The notes: a model not told the origin generated them from the letters alone. Counted from the first letter of the stretch, positions 51,305 to 60,497 are shown. The stretch is 64,000 nucleotides of DNA from Rhizobium leguminosarum bv. trifolii WSM1325 (GCA_000023185.1 CP001627.1:124001-188000); one strand, 5' to 3'. A program made the numbers and translations.

Positions 51305-52432
51305 TTATGCCGTGGACCCGGCGACGCCCTCGACCAGATAATTCATGCTCTCGAGCTCGATCGCGTCTTCGGCGTAGCTCTTGTCGGCAGCCACGACGGT
51401 GTCGCCCTTATTGTCCTTCAACGGTCCCTTGAAGACCGAGAAGCCGCCCTTCATCATCTCAGCCTGCGTGGCTTCGAAGGCCTTGCGGCCCTCTGCCGAC
51501 ACGGCGGGACCGAGCGCGCTCATCTTCACGAAGCCGTCCTTCAGGCCGCCGCGCACGAAGTTGCCGAGCTTTTCGCCGGCCTGCGCCTTCTTGACGAAGT
51601 CGCTGTAGACGTTCCCCCAGGCCCATTCGGCGCCGGTCAGGTATTTTTCCGGAGCAAGCGGGCTCTGGTTGGCGTGATAGCCGCAGACGAAGGCGCCGCG
51701 GCCGGCGGCCGTCTCGACGACCACTTTGGGGCTGTCGACGTGGCAGGTGATGACGTCGACGCCCTGGTCGACCAAGGCGTTGGTGGCTTCGGCCTCCTTG
51801 ACGGCGAGCGACCATTCGCCGGTGAAGATCACCTGGCAGGTGATACCAGGATCGACTGCGCGCGCTCCAAGCAGGAAGGCGTTGATATTCTGCAGAACCT
51901 GCGGGATCGGCTTGGCGGCGACGAAGCCGATCTTCTTGCTCTTCGTCGCATGGCCGGCGGCAATGCCGTTCAGATACTGGCCCTGGAAGATATAGCCGAA
52001 ATAGGAGCCGGTGTTCGCCGGGTTCTTGCCCTCCTGCCAGAGGCCGCCGCAGTGGCGGAACTGGATGTCGGGATGTTTGGCGGCCACGGCCAGCATGTGC
52101 GGGTCGAAGTAGCCGAAGGAGGTCGGAAAGAGCAGGGTCGCGCCATCCAGGTTGATCATGGATTCCATCGTCTTCTGGACGTCGACGGTTTCCGGCACAT
52201 TCTCTTCTTCGACCAGCGTCACGCCCGATAGCGCCTTGACCACGGCTGCACCTTCCGCATGCGCCTGGTTGTAGCCGTAGTCGTCCTTAGGACCGACATA
52301 GATGAAGCCCACGGTCAGCGCTGTTTGGGCTGCGGCGGAGGAGGCGATCAGGCCGGGCATGGCGCCGGCAAGCGCACCGGCAGCGGAAGCCTGGAGGAAA
52401 TTACGGCGGTTCATGGAAAGGAGTTTGGTCAT
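51305..52432 (-). CDS. BMP-family (PnrA/Med-like) substrate-binding protein
   Basis: 375-residue periplasmic protein. Seen: Tat-type signal MNRRNFLQASAAGALAGAMPGL near residues 7-28 with AAA-Q cleavage, then VGFIYVGPKDDYGYNQAHAEG near 40-60, FPTSFGYFDPHMLAVAAKHPDIQFRHCGG near 100-128, NTGSYFGYIFQGQYLNGIAAGHATKSKKIGFV around 137-168, CHVDSPKVVVETAAGRG. BMP proteins bind purine nucleosides or related rings. ATG at 52432 follows AAGGAGCATTCCG. First gene of the operon. Ligand predicted to be a nucleobase-like ring such as cyanurate or an oxidised purine product. Confidence 0.9.
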   Translation of the reverse strand: MTKLLSMNRRNFLQASAAGALAGAMPGLIASSAAAQTALTVGFIYVGPKDDYGYNQAHAEGAAVVKALSGVTLVEEENVPETVDVQKTMESMINLDGATLLFPTSFGYFDPHMLAVAAKHPDIQFRHCGGLWQEGKNPANTGSYFGYIFQGQYLNGIAAGHATKSKKIGFVAAKPIPQVLQNINAFLLGARAVDPGITCQVIFTGEWSLAVKEAEATNALVDQGVDVITCHVDSPKVVVETAAGRGAFVCGYHANQSPLAPEKYLTGAEWAWGNVYSDFVKKAQAGEKLGNFVRGGLKDGFVKMSALGPAVSAEGRKAFEATQAEMMKGGFSVFKGPLKDNKGDTVVAADKSYAEDAIELESMNYLVEGVAGSTA

Positions 52433-52477
52433 CGGAATGCTCCTTGCGGCGCTGGGCCGGTTGCGAACTGGTACAGA

Positions 52478-52568
52478 AAAGTGCATGCAATGCATGTGCC
52501 AGAAATTAATCTATTGTTTTTTATAGTTTATCCGCCCAGCAAGATCTGTGCATTGCAAAGTGCATGCA
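52478..52568. promoter_or_regulatory. Repeated AAAGTGCATGCA sites between the BMP operon and GntR gene
   Basis: The 12-mer AAAGTGCATGCA occurs at 52478-52489 and 52557-52568, 79 bases apart. The first is inside CATGCA-A-TGCATG, a 13-base palindrome (52484-52496); the second is next to GTGCATTGCA (52549-52558). Spanning the promoter of the operon that starts at 52432, these are probable operators for the divergent GntR regulator. The rest of the 337-base gap is AT-rich with no gene. Confidence 0.6.
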
Positions 52569-52769
52569 GATTGATCGAATCTTTGCGTAAAAAGTAATCA
52601 ATAGATATTTCTTGTTCATTGTTACTGCGCGATTGGCATAAATTCGGATTTCCTGAGGTGCTCGTGCATCGGAAAGCGAAAATTTAACAATATCTTCGCC
52701 ACTAGATTTGACTTATCGAGTCTCGAACCGCATCTGTATGCAGAATGTTGACGTGAGCAGATTCGTATC

Positions 52770-53444
52770 GTGAAGCAGACCAGGCGCAGAGAAGTGATCC
52801 GTACCGGAACCACCGTCGAACAGATGGTGCGAGCGATTGCCGACATGATCGTCACGGGGGAAATCCTGCCCGGCGCGAAATTGGACGAGGTGTCGCTCGC
52901 GGTTCGTTTTGACGTTTCGCGCACGCCGGTACGCGAGGCTCTGCGTGAGCTGGGCGCCATGGGATTGATTGCGCGCGAGCCGAACCGCAGTGCCGTCGTG
53001 ACCAATGTCACCGAGGCTTATCTGCATTCGATGTTCGAAGCGATGGCCGAACTCGAAGCGATCTGCGCCAGGCTCTCGGCCGAGCGTATGACGGTCGATG
53101 AGCGGCGCGCGCTGGAGCTGGAGCATCGGGAATCGGTGAGGCTCGTGCATGCCGGTGCGGAAGAAGAATATTCGGCTCACAATACCGACTTTCACACCCG
53201 GCTTTATCGCGGCGCGCACAATGATCATGTCTTCGAGATGGTCACGCAGACGCGGGCGCGCCTCGCGCCCTTTCGGCGGGCGCAGTTCCGTCTGCCCGGG
53301 CGCCTGGCAAAATCCTATGAGGAGCACGGCCGGATCGTCACCGCGATCATGCGCGCGGACGCCGCCGCCGCCGGGCAGGCGGCATATTCCCATGTGGAAA
53401 TTGTCAGCGATGCCAGCGCGGTCTTTGCAACGCCCGGGGAGTAA
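52770..53444 (+). CDS. GntR-family regulator, FadR/FCD subfamily
   Basis: 224-residue regulator. Seen: winged HTH TTVEQMVRAIADMIVTGEILPGAKLDEVSLAVRFDVSRTPVREALRELGAMGLIAREPNRSAVV within 14-78, then an FCD ligand domain (MFEAMAELEAICARLSAERM near 87-106; HNTDFHTRLYRGAHNDHVFEMV near 134-155) with the metal-binding His/Asp pattern. Start is GTG at 52770 with only a weak ribosome site. Divergent from the cyanurate/biuret operon, which it likely represses; the ligand would be a pathway acid. Confidence 0.88.
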   Translation: MKQTRRREVIRTGTTVEQMVRAIADMIVTGEILPGAKLDEVSLAVRFDVSRTPVREALRELGAMGLIAREPNRSAVVTNVTEAYLHSMFEAMAELEAICARLSAERMTVDERRALELEHRESVRLVHAGAEEEYSAHNTDFHTRLYRGAHNDHVFEMVTQTRARLAPFRRAQFRLPGRLAKSYEEHGRIVTAIMRADAAAAGQAAYSHVEIVSDASAVFATPGE

Positions 53445-53526
53445 AGAGGCGCGACGCCTGAAATCAGGCGCCGCTACAAAGGCGAAAAAACCACGGCCGG
53501 TAAACGCCGAGGTTATGTCCCGGTCT

Positions 53527-54324
53527 CTACTCCGCCGCTTCGATGAAGCGGTGGCGTTCGTAGAGGAACTTCAGCACGGCTTCACGGCATTTGAGATAGG
53601 TCCGGTCGGAGGCGAGTTCGATGCGATTGCGGGGGCGGGGCATGGTCACATCGAGCACTTCGCCGATGCGGGCCGCCGGACCGTTGGTCATCATCACGAT
53701 GCGATCGGACAGCAGCACCGCTTCATCGACGTCATGGGTGATCATCACCATGGTGTTGCCGAGGCGAGCGTGGATCTCCATCACCGCATCCTGAAGATGG
53801 GCGCGGGTCAGCGCATCGAGCGCGCCGAAGGGCTCGTCGAGCAGCAGGATCTTCGGCTCCATTGAAAGCGCGCGGGCAATGCCGACGCGTTGTTTCATGC
53901 CGCCTGAAATTTCCGAAGGCCGCTTATCCCTCGCATGCGCCATCTGCACGAGGTCGAGGTTGGCCATGACCCAGTCATGCCGTTCGGCCTTGGTCTTCGT
54001 TCGGTTGAAGAGTTTGGAGACGGCGAGATTGACGTTCTCGTAGACCGTCAGCCAGGGCAGCAGCGAGTGGTTCTGGAAGACGACGGCGCGCTCCGGGCCG
54101 GGTCCGTTGACCTCACGGTTTTCAAGGAGCACGGCGCCTGCCGATACCGGAGTCAGGCCGGCGATGAGGTTGAGCAGGGTGGATTTGCCGCAGCCCGAAT
54201 GGCCGATGATCGAGACGAATTCGCCCGCGGAAATCGTCAGGTTGATGTCCTTCAGGACTTCGGCGCGTACGCCGCCCCGATCGAAATGTTTGTCGATATG
54301 GTCGAGCTTCAGATAGGCGTTCAT
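53527..54324 (-). CDS. Nitrate/taurine-type ABC transporter ATP-binding protein
   Basis: 265-residue ATPase of the NrtD/SsuB/TauB group. Seen: Walker A GHSGCGKSTLLNL near 39-51, Q-loop VFQNHSLLPWLT near 82-93, signature EISGGMKQRVGIARAL near 140-155, Walker B LLLDEPFGALDALTR near 161-175, and switch His ITHDVDEAVLL. The PERAVVFQNHSLLPWLTVYENV segment is characteristic of nitrate importers. ATG at 54324, 12 bases after the permease stop. Last gene of the three-gene importer. Confidence 0.9.
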   Translation of the reverse strand: MNAYLKLDHIDKHFDRGGVRAEVLKDINLTISAGEFVSIIGHSGCGKSTLLNLIAGLTPVSAGAVLLENREVNGPGPERAVVFQNHSLLPWLTVYENVNLAVSKLFNRTKTKAERHDWVMANLDLVQMAHARDKRPSEISGGMKQRVGIARALSMEPKILLLDEPFGALDALTRAHLQDAVMEIHARLGNTMVMITHDVDEAVLLSDRIVMMTNGPAARIGEVLDVTMPRPRNRIELASDRTYLKCREAVLKFLYERHRFIEAAE

Positions 54325-54335
54325 AGGAGCGTTCC

Positions 54336-55229
54336 TCAGTTGGCCATGGCGCCGCGCGTGATGAGTTTGCCGAGTGCTGCCACCAGTTTGTCGAGGGCGA
54401 AGCCGACGATGCCGATATAGGCGAGCGCGACGATGATGTCCGGAAGGCGCGACGAGTTCCATGCGTCCCAGATGAAGAAGCCGATGCCGACGCCACCCGT
54501 CAGCATTTCGGCCGCGACGATGGCGAGCCAGGAAAGGCCGACGCCGATCCTGAGGCCGGTGAAGATGTAAGGCGCTGCCGAAGGCAGCATGATCTTCCAG
54601 AAAAACTCGAACTGGTTGAGCCGCAGCACCTCGGCGACATTGCGGTAATCCTGCGGGATATTGCGGACGCCAACGGCGGTGTTGATGATCACCGGCCAGA
54701 TCGAAGTGATGAAGATCACGAAGATCGCCGAAGGATTGGAATCCTGGAAGGCTGCGAGCGACAGCGGCAGCCAGGCGAGCGGCGGAACCGTACGCAGCAC
54801 CTGGAAGATCGGATCGAGGCCACGCATTGCCCAGACCGACTGGCCGATGATCGCACCGATTATGACGCCGGTGACCGCGGCAAGCCCAAAGCCATAGAGA
54901 ACGCGCTGCAGCGAAATGAGCACGCGCCAGCCGAGCCCGATATCCTGGGAGCCATAGTTGAAAAACGGATAGGCGATCAGGTCATAACTATCCAGCCAGA
55001 CCCGATGCGGCGAGGGTAAAGACGCATCCGCCGATGAGCAGAGCACCTGCCAGACGAGCAGGATGAGTGCCAGCACGACGACTGGCGGAACGACGTTGCG
55101 AAGTGCGGTCAGTGCCGCTCGACGAAAATCGATCCGCGATCCATGCTTGCCGGAAAATGGCAGAACCTTTGCCGCCAGCTTGGCGGAGGCAGACGTTGAG
55201 GGAATTTCTTTATTTGCCAGGGCGGACAT
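54336..55229 (-). CDS. Nitrate/taurine-type ABC transporter permease (NrtB-like)
   Basis: 297-residue inner-membrane protein with six spans. Seen: VVPPVVVLALILLVWQVLC near 47-65, SLQRVLYGFGLAAVTGVIIGAIIG near 106-129, VLRTVPPLAWLPLSLAAFQDSNPSAIFVIFITSIWPVIINTAVGVRNIPQDYRNVAEVLR around 144-204 (EAA loop), SWLAIVAAEMLTGGVGIGFFIWDAWN. ATG at 55229 preferred over GTG at 55244 because GAGGAG is eight bases upstream of it. The SDPxxP-free, WPVIINTAVG pattern is NrtB-like. Confidence 0.9.
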   Translation of the reverse strand: MSALANKEIPSTSASAKLAAKVLPFSGKHGSRIDFRRAALTALRNVVPPVVVLALILLVWQVLCSSADASLPSPHRVWLDSYDLIAYPFFNYGSQDIGLGWRVLISLQRVLYGFGLAAVTGVIIGAIIGQSVWAMRGLDPIFQVLRTVPPLAWLPLSLAAFQDSNPSAIFVIFITSIWPVIINTAVGVRNIPQDYRNVAEVLRLNQFEFFWKIMLPSAAPYIFTGLRIGVGLSWLAIVAAEMLTGGVGIGFFIWDAWNSSRLPDIIVALAYIGIVGFALDKLVAALGKLITRGAMAN

Positions 55230-55285
55230 CAACGCGCTCCTCACGGGAATGAAAGGCCGGCGCGCCCGTTGCGCGCCGGAGCGGG

Positions 55286-56599
55286 TCAGGAGACAGCCTT
55301 GATCGAAAGGCTGTCGAGATAGGCCGAAGGATTTTCAGGGTCGAAGACCTTGCCGTCGAAGAAAGTCTCCTTGCCGCGAGAAGACGATGCGGGGATATCG
55401 GCCGCCGCGACGCCGAGATCCTTGGCGGCCTCGCGCCAGATGTCTTCACGGTTCACCTGGTTGACCAGCGCCTTGATGTCGGTGCTCGCCGGCAGATTTC
55501 CCCAACGGATGTTTTCCGTCATGAACCATGTGTCGTGGCTCTTGAACGGATAGGAGGCGCCGTCTTTCCAGAACTTCATATAGAGGTCGGTGGCCTTGAC
55601 CTCGCGGCCATTGCCATAATTGATGTCGCCCTTGAGGCGGCCGAGCACGTCCTTGGTCGGAACGTTGAACCATTGGCGCTTGCCGAGAATGTCAGCCATC
55701 TCCGCCTTGTTGTCCATGCTTTCGCACCACTGCTGCGCCTCCATGACAGCCATCAGCAGGGCCTTGGCAGCATTGGGATTCTTTTCGATCCATTCGGCGC
55801 GCAGTCCGAGCGCCTTTTCAGGATGACCCTTCCAGAGCTCGCCGGTGGTGGCTGCGGTAAAGCCGATGCCCTGGTTGACGAGCTGCTCATTCCACGGTTC
55901 GCCGACACAGAAGACGTCCATGTTGCCGACCTTCATGTTGGCAACCATCTGCGGCGGCGGCACGACGATGGTCGAAACGTCCTTGCTCGGATCAATGCCG
56001 CCGGCGGCGAGCCAGTAGCGGATCCAGAGGTCATGGGTGCCGCCCGGGAAGGTCATGGCGGCCTTGATCTCCTTGCCCTCCGCCTTCTTCTTCTCGAATG
56101 CCGCCTTCAGCTTGGAGGAATCGAGCTGCACGCCGGTGTCGGCATATTCCTTGGCGACGGAAATGCCTTGGCTGTCGAGGTTGAGCCGCGCGAGGATTGC
56201 CATCGGCACCGGCTTATTGTTCTGCGTCACCTTGCCGGTATGCATGAGATAGGGGAGCGGCGACAGGATATGCGCACCGTCGATGCCGTTTGCGGCGCCA
56301 CCCAGCACGAGGTTGTCGCGGGTCGCACCCCAGGAGGCCTGTTTGGCCACATCCGTTTCCGGAAGGCCATGCTTGTCGAAAAAGCCCTTTTCCTTGGCGA
56401 TGATCAGCGGCGCGGAATCGGTGAGAGCGATAAAACCGAGCTTGACGCCCTTCACCTCAGGGCCTGCTCCGGCTGCGAAGGCGCCGGATGGAAAGGCCGT
56501 CTTGACAGCGCCGATGAGGGCAGCCGCTGCAGTCGTCTTGAGCATGCTGCGGCGGGTAATGCCGGTTGTCGAAATCCCAGTCTGCAAATTCTTAGTCAT
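55286..56599 (-). CDS. CmpA/NrtA-family substrate-binding protein
   Basis: 437-residue periplasmic binding protein. Seen: Tat signal ITRRSMLKTTAAAALIGAV near 14-32, KLGFIALTDSAPLIIAKEKGFFDKHGLPETDVAKQASWGATRDNLVLGGAANGIDGAHILSPLPY within about 56-120, MTFPGGTHDLWIRYWLAAGGIDP near 184-206, VGNMDVFCVGEPWNEQLV near 220-237, and TENIRWG near 350. These are the core of nitrate- and bicarbonate-binding NrtA/CmpA. ATG at 56599. Nitrate, nitrite or a small organic anion such as cyanate is likely. It sits between the two nucleobase-type operons, consistent with a nitrogen-acquisition island. Confidence 0.9.
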   Translation of the reverse strand: MTKNLQTGISTTGITRRSMLKTTAAAALIGAVKTAFPSGAFAAGAGPEVKGVKLGFIALTDSAPLIIAKEKGFFDKHGLPETDVAKQASWGATRDNLVLGGAANGIDGAHILSPLPYLMHTGKVTQNNKPVPMAILARLNLDSQGISVAKEYADTGVQLDSSKLKAAFEKKKAEGKEIKAAMTFPGGTHDLWIRYWLAAGGIDPSKDVSTIVVPPPQMVANMKVGNMDVFCVGEPWNEQLVNQGIGFTAATTGELWKGHPEKALGLRAEWIEKNPNAAKALLMAVMEAQQWCESMDNKAEMADILGKRQWFNVPTKDVLGRLKGDINYGNGREVKATDLYMKFWKDGASYPFKSHDTWFMTENIRWGNLPASTDIKALVNQVNREDIWREAAKDLGVAAADIPASSSRGKETFFDGKVFDPENPSAYLDSLSIKAVS

Positions 56600-56968
56600 G
56601 CGCAGGTTCCCTCTGCTGGCTGAATTTGGACACAAAAAAACGCCGCCGGAAATTGCGTCCAGGGGATGGGAGAATCCCGGAGCAAAAACCTTGCGACGTC
56701 GGTGTCTATTGTAGGCGCTTATGCCGCGCCTATCCGCACCGGTCGCCGTTGACCGATGCGTATCTGAACCTGCAATCGGCGTGCCAATTCTGCAGGATGC
56801 TGGTAACAGATTGAAGTAAAAAGAGAAACCCGAAGAATTCGCGAGTGCCTATACTTTAGGCATGATTGCTTTGTGCCGAGGTTTTGTGCGACTGCTGCTA
56901 TGTGCGCGGTCGTGAGAGCGCCTATTTGTGCAGCGCACGCGCGCCGCGCCGTCCCGCAACACCGAAGA
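56600..56968. other. 369-base gap upstream of the NrtA-type operon
   Basis: No convincing gene. It holds the ribosome site and presumably the promoter of the binding-protein gene (minus strand) and the trailer of the permease gene ending at 56969. A short run of A/T-rich sequence at 56810-56870 is the most promoter-like part. I see no clear nitrogen-regulatory (sigma-54) promoter motif. Confidence 0.4.
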
Positions 56969-57880
56969 CTACCGCTCGAATGGCTCGCCGAGCGAAGCGA
57001 CGCCGTTCAGTTTCAACAGGCGGCGGTCGGCGGAGATGATGCCGAGCACGATGATCGTGACCAGATATGGCAGGCTCGAGAGCAGTTGCGAGGGAACGTC
57101 CAGTCCGGTTGCCTGGGCTGCAAGCCCCATCAGCGAGACTGCGCCGAAGAGGCAGGCGCCGAGGAAGATACGGCCGGTGAGCCAAGTCCCGAAGACGACG
57201 AGGGCAATCGCGATCCAGCCGCGCCCGGCAATCATCCCATCGGCCCAGAGTGGTGTATAGACCACCGACGCATAGGCGCCGGCGAAGCCGGCCATCGCGC
57301 CGCCGAAGGCGATGGCGAGGACGCGGACTGAGATTACCGAATAGCCGATGGCGTGAGCGGCCTTGGGATTCTCGCCGACGGCGCGGACGATGAGGCCAAG
57401 CTTGGTGTAGGCAAATATGGCCCACAAAGCGAGGGTCGCGGCGAGTGAAATCCACACGACGATGTCCTGGACGAACAGGCCGCCGACAACCGGCAGTTCC
57501 GAAAGCCCGGGAAGGCCAAGCTTCGGCAGTCCCCTGACCGTGAGGCTTTCATAGGTCTTGCCGAAAAGCGCGGAAAGGCCCTGGCCGAGAATGCCGATGG
57601 CAAGCCCCGCCGCCACCTGGTTTGCCCGGAAACCCAGCGTGACGAAGGCGAAGAGCAGCGAAAGGACCGCGCTGCCGAGCCCGGCGACGACGAAACCCAG
57701 GAGATGTCCGCCGCCCTGGTAGACGATAATGAAAGCGAGCACGGCACCGAAGGCCATCAATCCCTCGACCCCGAGGTTGAGGACGCCGGCGCGCTCGGCC
57801 ACCAGCTCGCCAAGGGCTGCCAGAAGAAACGGTGTCGCAGCCGCGAGCATGCCGGCAAGAATGAACTCGATGGCGTTCAT
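56969..57880 (-). CDS. BMP-type ABC transporter permease, second importer, subunit 2
   Basis: 303-residue inner-membrane protein. Seen: PFLLAALGELVAERAGVLNLGVEGLMAFGAVLAF around 17-50, the family hallmark, LGFRANQVAAGLAIGILGQGLSALFG near 83-108, and LIVRAVGENPKAAHAIGYSVISVR near 170-193. ATG at 57880 overlaps the partner permease stop as ATGA; the upstream in-frame extension to 57910 is rejected. Last gene of this importer operon (63665-or-beyond to 56969). Confidence 0.92.
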   Translation of the reverse strand: MNAIEFILAGMLAAATPFLLAALGELVAERAGVLNLGVEGLMAFGAVLAFIIVYQGGGHLLGFVVAGLGSAVLSLLFAFVTLGFRANQVAAGLAIGILGQGLSALFGKTYESLTVRGLPKLGLPGLSELPVVGGLFVQDIVVWISLAATLALWAIFAYTKLGLIVRAVGENPKAAHAIGYSVISVRVLAIAFGGAMAGFAGAYASVVYTPLWADGMIAGRGWIAIALVVFGTWLTGRIFLGACLFGAVSLMGLAAQATGLDVPSQLLSSLPYLVTIIVLGIISADRRLLKLNGVASLGEPFER

Positions 57881-58977
57881 GATGGGCTCCGGTGGGCGGC
57901 GCGGCGCCATTCAAGGCGATAGCGCACGAAGGCGACGGCAATCAGGTAAGTGAGCAGCAGACTGCCCTGGAAGACACGGACGGCGGCGATCGGCAGGTTG
58001 GCCGAGACCATGGCATTGTCGCCGCCGATATAGATGACCGCCATGACCAGCGCCGAGATCACGATGCCGATCGGATGCAGGCCACCGAGATAGGCGACGA
58101 TGATGGCCGCATAGCCATAGCCGCTCGCGACCGAACGCTGCAGCTGGCCGAGCGGACCGGCGACTTCGGCGGCCCCCGCAAGACCGGCTGCAAAACCGCC
58201 GATCAGCAGCGAAAGCCAGATCGCCCACCCTTCCTTAAAGCCGGCATAGCCGGCAGCTCGCGGCGCCAGACCGCCGACTTGCAGCTTGTAACCGATGAAG
58301 CTCCTCTGCATGAAGACCCAGGCCGCAACCGACAAAGCGAGCGTGATGAGGAACGAAACATTGACGCGGGTACCGGCAATCAGGGTCGGTACCATCGCAT
58401 CGTACTGGAACATCACCGACTGGGGGAAGTTGAAGCCGTTCGGATCCTTCCAGGGGCCGAGCAGCAGATAGTTCAGCAGCTGCGCCGCGACGAGGCTCAG
58501 CATCAGGGAAACGAGAATCTCGTTGGCGTTGAGGCGCACGCGCCAGAAGGCGGTGAGAGAAGCCCAAAGTGCGCCGCCGATGGCGCCGAGCAGCAGCATC
58601 GCCGGCCAGATCCACTGGCCCGTCGCCTGCGGAAACCAGACCGGAATGGCAGAGGCGAAGATCGCGCCGAGAATGAATTGGCCTTCGGCGCCGATGTTGA
58701 AGACCTTGGCGCGAAAGCCGATCGCCAGTCCCTGTGCGATCAGAAGGAGCGGGCCTGCTTTTAGCAGCACTTCCGAAAATGAGGCCCAGGAAAGGAAGGG
58801 CTCGAAGAGCATCGCATAAATGACCGCGACAGGGTCACGGCCCATCAAAATGTAAAGTCCGAGGTTGAGCGCGACCGCTATGACAAGTGCTATGACGGGC
58901 GCGAGCAAGGTCGCGGCAAGCGAAGCGCGCTCCCGGCGGACCAGGGTGGGAACGAAAGCAAGGGACCAAGCACTCAT
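57877..58977 (-). CDS. BMP-type ABC transporter permease, second importer, subunit 1
   Basis: 366-residue inner-membrane protein. Seen: LAATLLAPVIALVIAVALNLGLYILMG near 21-47, AIGFRAKVFNIGAEGQFILGAIFAS near 85-109 (hallmark NIGAEGQ), LNANEILVSLMLSLVAAQLLNYLLLGPWKDP near 150-180, and LAPRAAGYAGFKEG near 235. ATG at 58977 (or GTG 58980) overlaps the ATPase TGA as TGATG. Confidence 0.92.
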   Translation of the reverse strand: MSAWSLAFVPTLVRRERASLAATLLAPVIALVIAVALNLGLYILMGRDPVAVIYAMLFEPFLSWASFSEVLLKAGPLLLIAQGLAIGFRAKVFNIGAEGQFILGAIFASAIPVWFPQATGQWIWPAMLLLGAIGGALWASLTAFWRVRLNANEILVSLMLSLVAAQLLNYLLLGPWKDPNGFNFPQSVMFQYDAMVPTLIAGTRVNVSFLITLALSVAAWVFMQRSFIGYKLQVGGLAPRAAGYAGFKEGWAIWLSLLIGGFAAGLAGAAEVAGPLGQLQRSVASGYGYAAIIVAYLGGLHPIGIVISALVMAVIYIGGDNAMVSANLPIAAVRVFQGSLLLTYLIAVAFVRYRLEWRRAAHRSPS

Positions 58978-60497
58978 CACTGGACTTTCTCGGGCGAGGC
59001 TTGTGCCCCGATCATGTGTCGGCCGATCTCCTCGGGCTTCGTGTCCCGCGTTGCGAGCGGCGGGCTTAGCCGGCCGTGATGCAGCACCTGGATGGAATCG
59101 CAGAGCTCGAACAATTCCTCCAGCTCCTCGGAAATGACGAGGATCGCCATGCCCTGATTGCGCAATGCGACCAGACGGCTGCGGATGGCGGATGCGGCGC
59201 CGATATCGACGCCCCAGGTCGGCTGCGCCAGGAAAAGCAATTTGGGAGACAGCATGATTTCGCGGCCGACGATGAACTTCTGCAGATTGCCGCCCGATAG
59301 AGTGCCGGCTTCGGCATCCGGGCCGGGCGTGCGGACATCATTCTGACGGATGCAATCATGGGTGAACGCCAACGCACGCGCTTTGTCGACGAGACCGTGC
59401 CGCAAAAGCTTGAGCGGATGAGCCGTCAGCAGGCTGTTGAGGACGAGCGACATTTCGGGCACCGCGCCGCGTCCGAGCCGGTCTTCCGGAACGAAGGCAA
59501 ATCCGAGCGTTCGCCGCGCGGCGGCATCGAGCCTGCCGACATCCATCTCCATCATGTAGATCCGGTCGCGTTGGTCACGCCCCAGCACCGTCTCGCCTGA
59601 AATCAACGCGGCAAGCTCGCCTTGGCCGTTGCCCGAAATACCGGCGATCCCTAGGATCTCTCCGGCACGCACCTCGAGGCTGATGCCGGAGAGCGGCACC
59701 GCGAAGGGATCGTCGGGCTGATAATCCAACCCAATGATCTCCAGCCGCTTTTCCCCGCCGGACAGTGGCAGGGCCGAGATGGGCGCCGGCATCTCACGGC
59801 CGATCATCATGCGGGCAAGGTCATGGGCATCATGCTCGCGCGGGTCGACATCTCCGGTCACCCGTCCGCCGCGCAGGATCGTCGCCCGGTCACAGATCGC
59901 CCGGATTTCCTCGAGCTTGTGGGAGATCAACAGGATGGAAACGCCGCCGTCGCGCAGCCGGCGCAGTGTGTCGAAGAGCTTCTCCACCAGTTGCGGCGGC
60001 AGGACGGAGGTGGGCTCGTCGAGGATCAGCAGCTTCGGATTGGTCATCAGGCTTCGGATGATCTCCACCCGCTGCCGCTCGCCGACGGACAGCGCATGCA
60101 CATGGGCGAGCGGGTCGACTTCGAGGCCGAATTCCCGTCCGAGCGTCCGAATGCGTTCCTTGAGCTCAGCCTTGCGGCCCGGCACGACCAGCCGAATATT
60201 CTCCAGGACGGTCAGGGTCTCGAACAGCGAGAAGTGCTGGAAGACCATGCCGATGCCGTTGCGCCTCGCCTCGGCGGGGGAGGCGAGGCGCAAAGAGTTT
60301 CCTTCCCAGATGACCTCACCGTCATCCGGTTGCTCGACGCCGTAGATCAGTTTCATCAGCGTCGATTTTCCCGCCCCGTTTTCTCCGAGGATCGCATGGA
60401 TCGATTGCGGCGCCACGTCCAGATCGATGGCCTGATTGGCATGGATCTGGCCGTAGCTCTTCGAAATGCCGCGCAGCGACAGGAGCGGGGTGGTCAT
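58977..60497 (-). CDS. BMP-type ABC transporter ATPase, second importer
   Basis: 506-residue double ATPase. Domain 1: Walker A GENGAGKSTLMKL near 36-48, signature ALSVGERQRVEIIRSL near 137-152, Walker B LLILDEPTSVLPPQ near 157-170. Domain 2: degenerate Walker A GISGNGQGELAAL near 285, signature TLSGGNLQKFIVGREI near 407-422, and LFLAQPTWGVDIGA near 428-441. More canonical than the ATPase at 44882, so the two importers are paralogs of different lineages. Three bases from the binding-protein gene's stop. Confidence 0.93.
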   Translation of the reverse strand: MTTPLLSLRGISKSYGQIHANQAIDLDVAPQSIHAILGENGAGKSTLMKLIYGVEQPDDGEVIWEGNSLRLASPAEARRNGIGMVFQHFSLFETLTVLENIRLVVPGRKAELKERIRTLGREFGLEVDPLAHVHALSVGERQRVEIIRSLMTNPKLLILDEPTSVLPPQLVEKLFDTLRRLRDGGVSILLISHKLEEIRAICDRATILRGGRVTGDVDPREHDAHDLARMMIGREMPAPISALPLSGGEKRLEIIGLDYQPDDPFAVPLSGISLEVRAGEILGIAGISGNGQGELAALISGETVLGRDQRDRIYMMEMDVGRLDAAARRTLGFAFVPEDRLGRGAVPEMSLVLNSLLTAHPLKLLRHGLVDKARALAFTHDCIRQNDVRTPGPDAEAGTLSGGNLQKFIVGREIMLSPKLLFLAQPTWGVDIGAASAIRSRLVALRNQGMAILVISEELEELFELCDSIQVLHHGRLSPPLATRDTKPEEIGRHMIGAQASPEKVQ

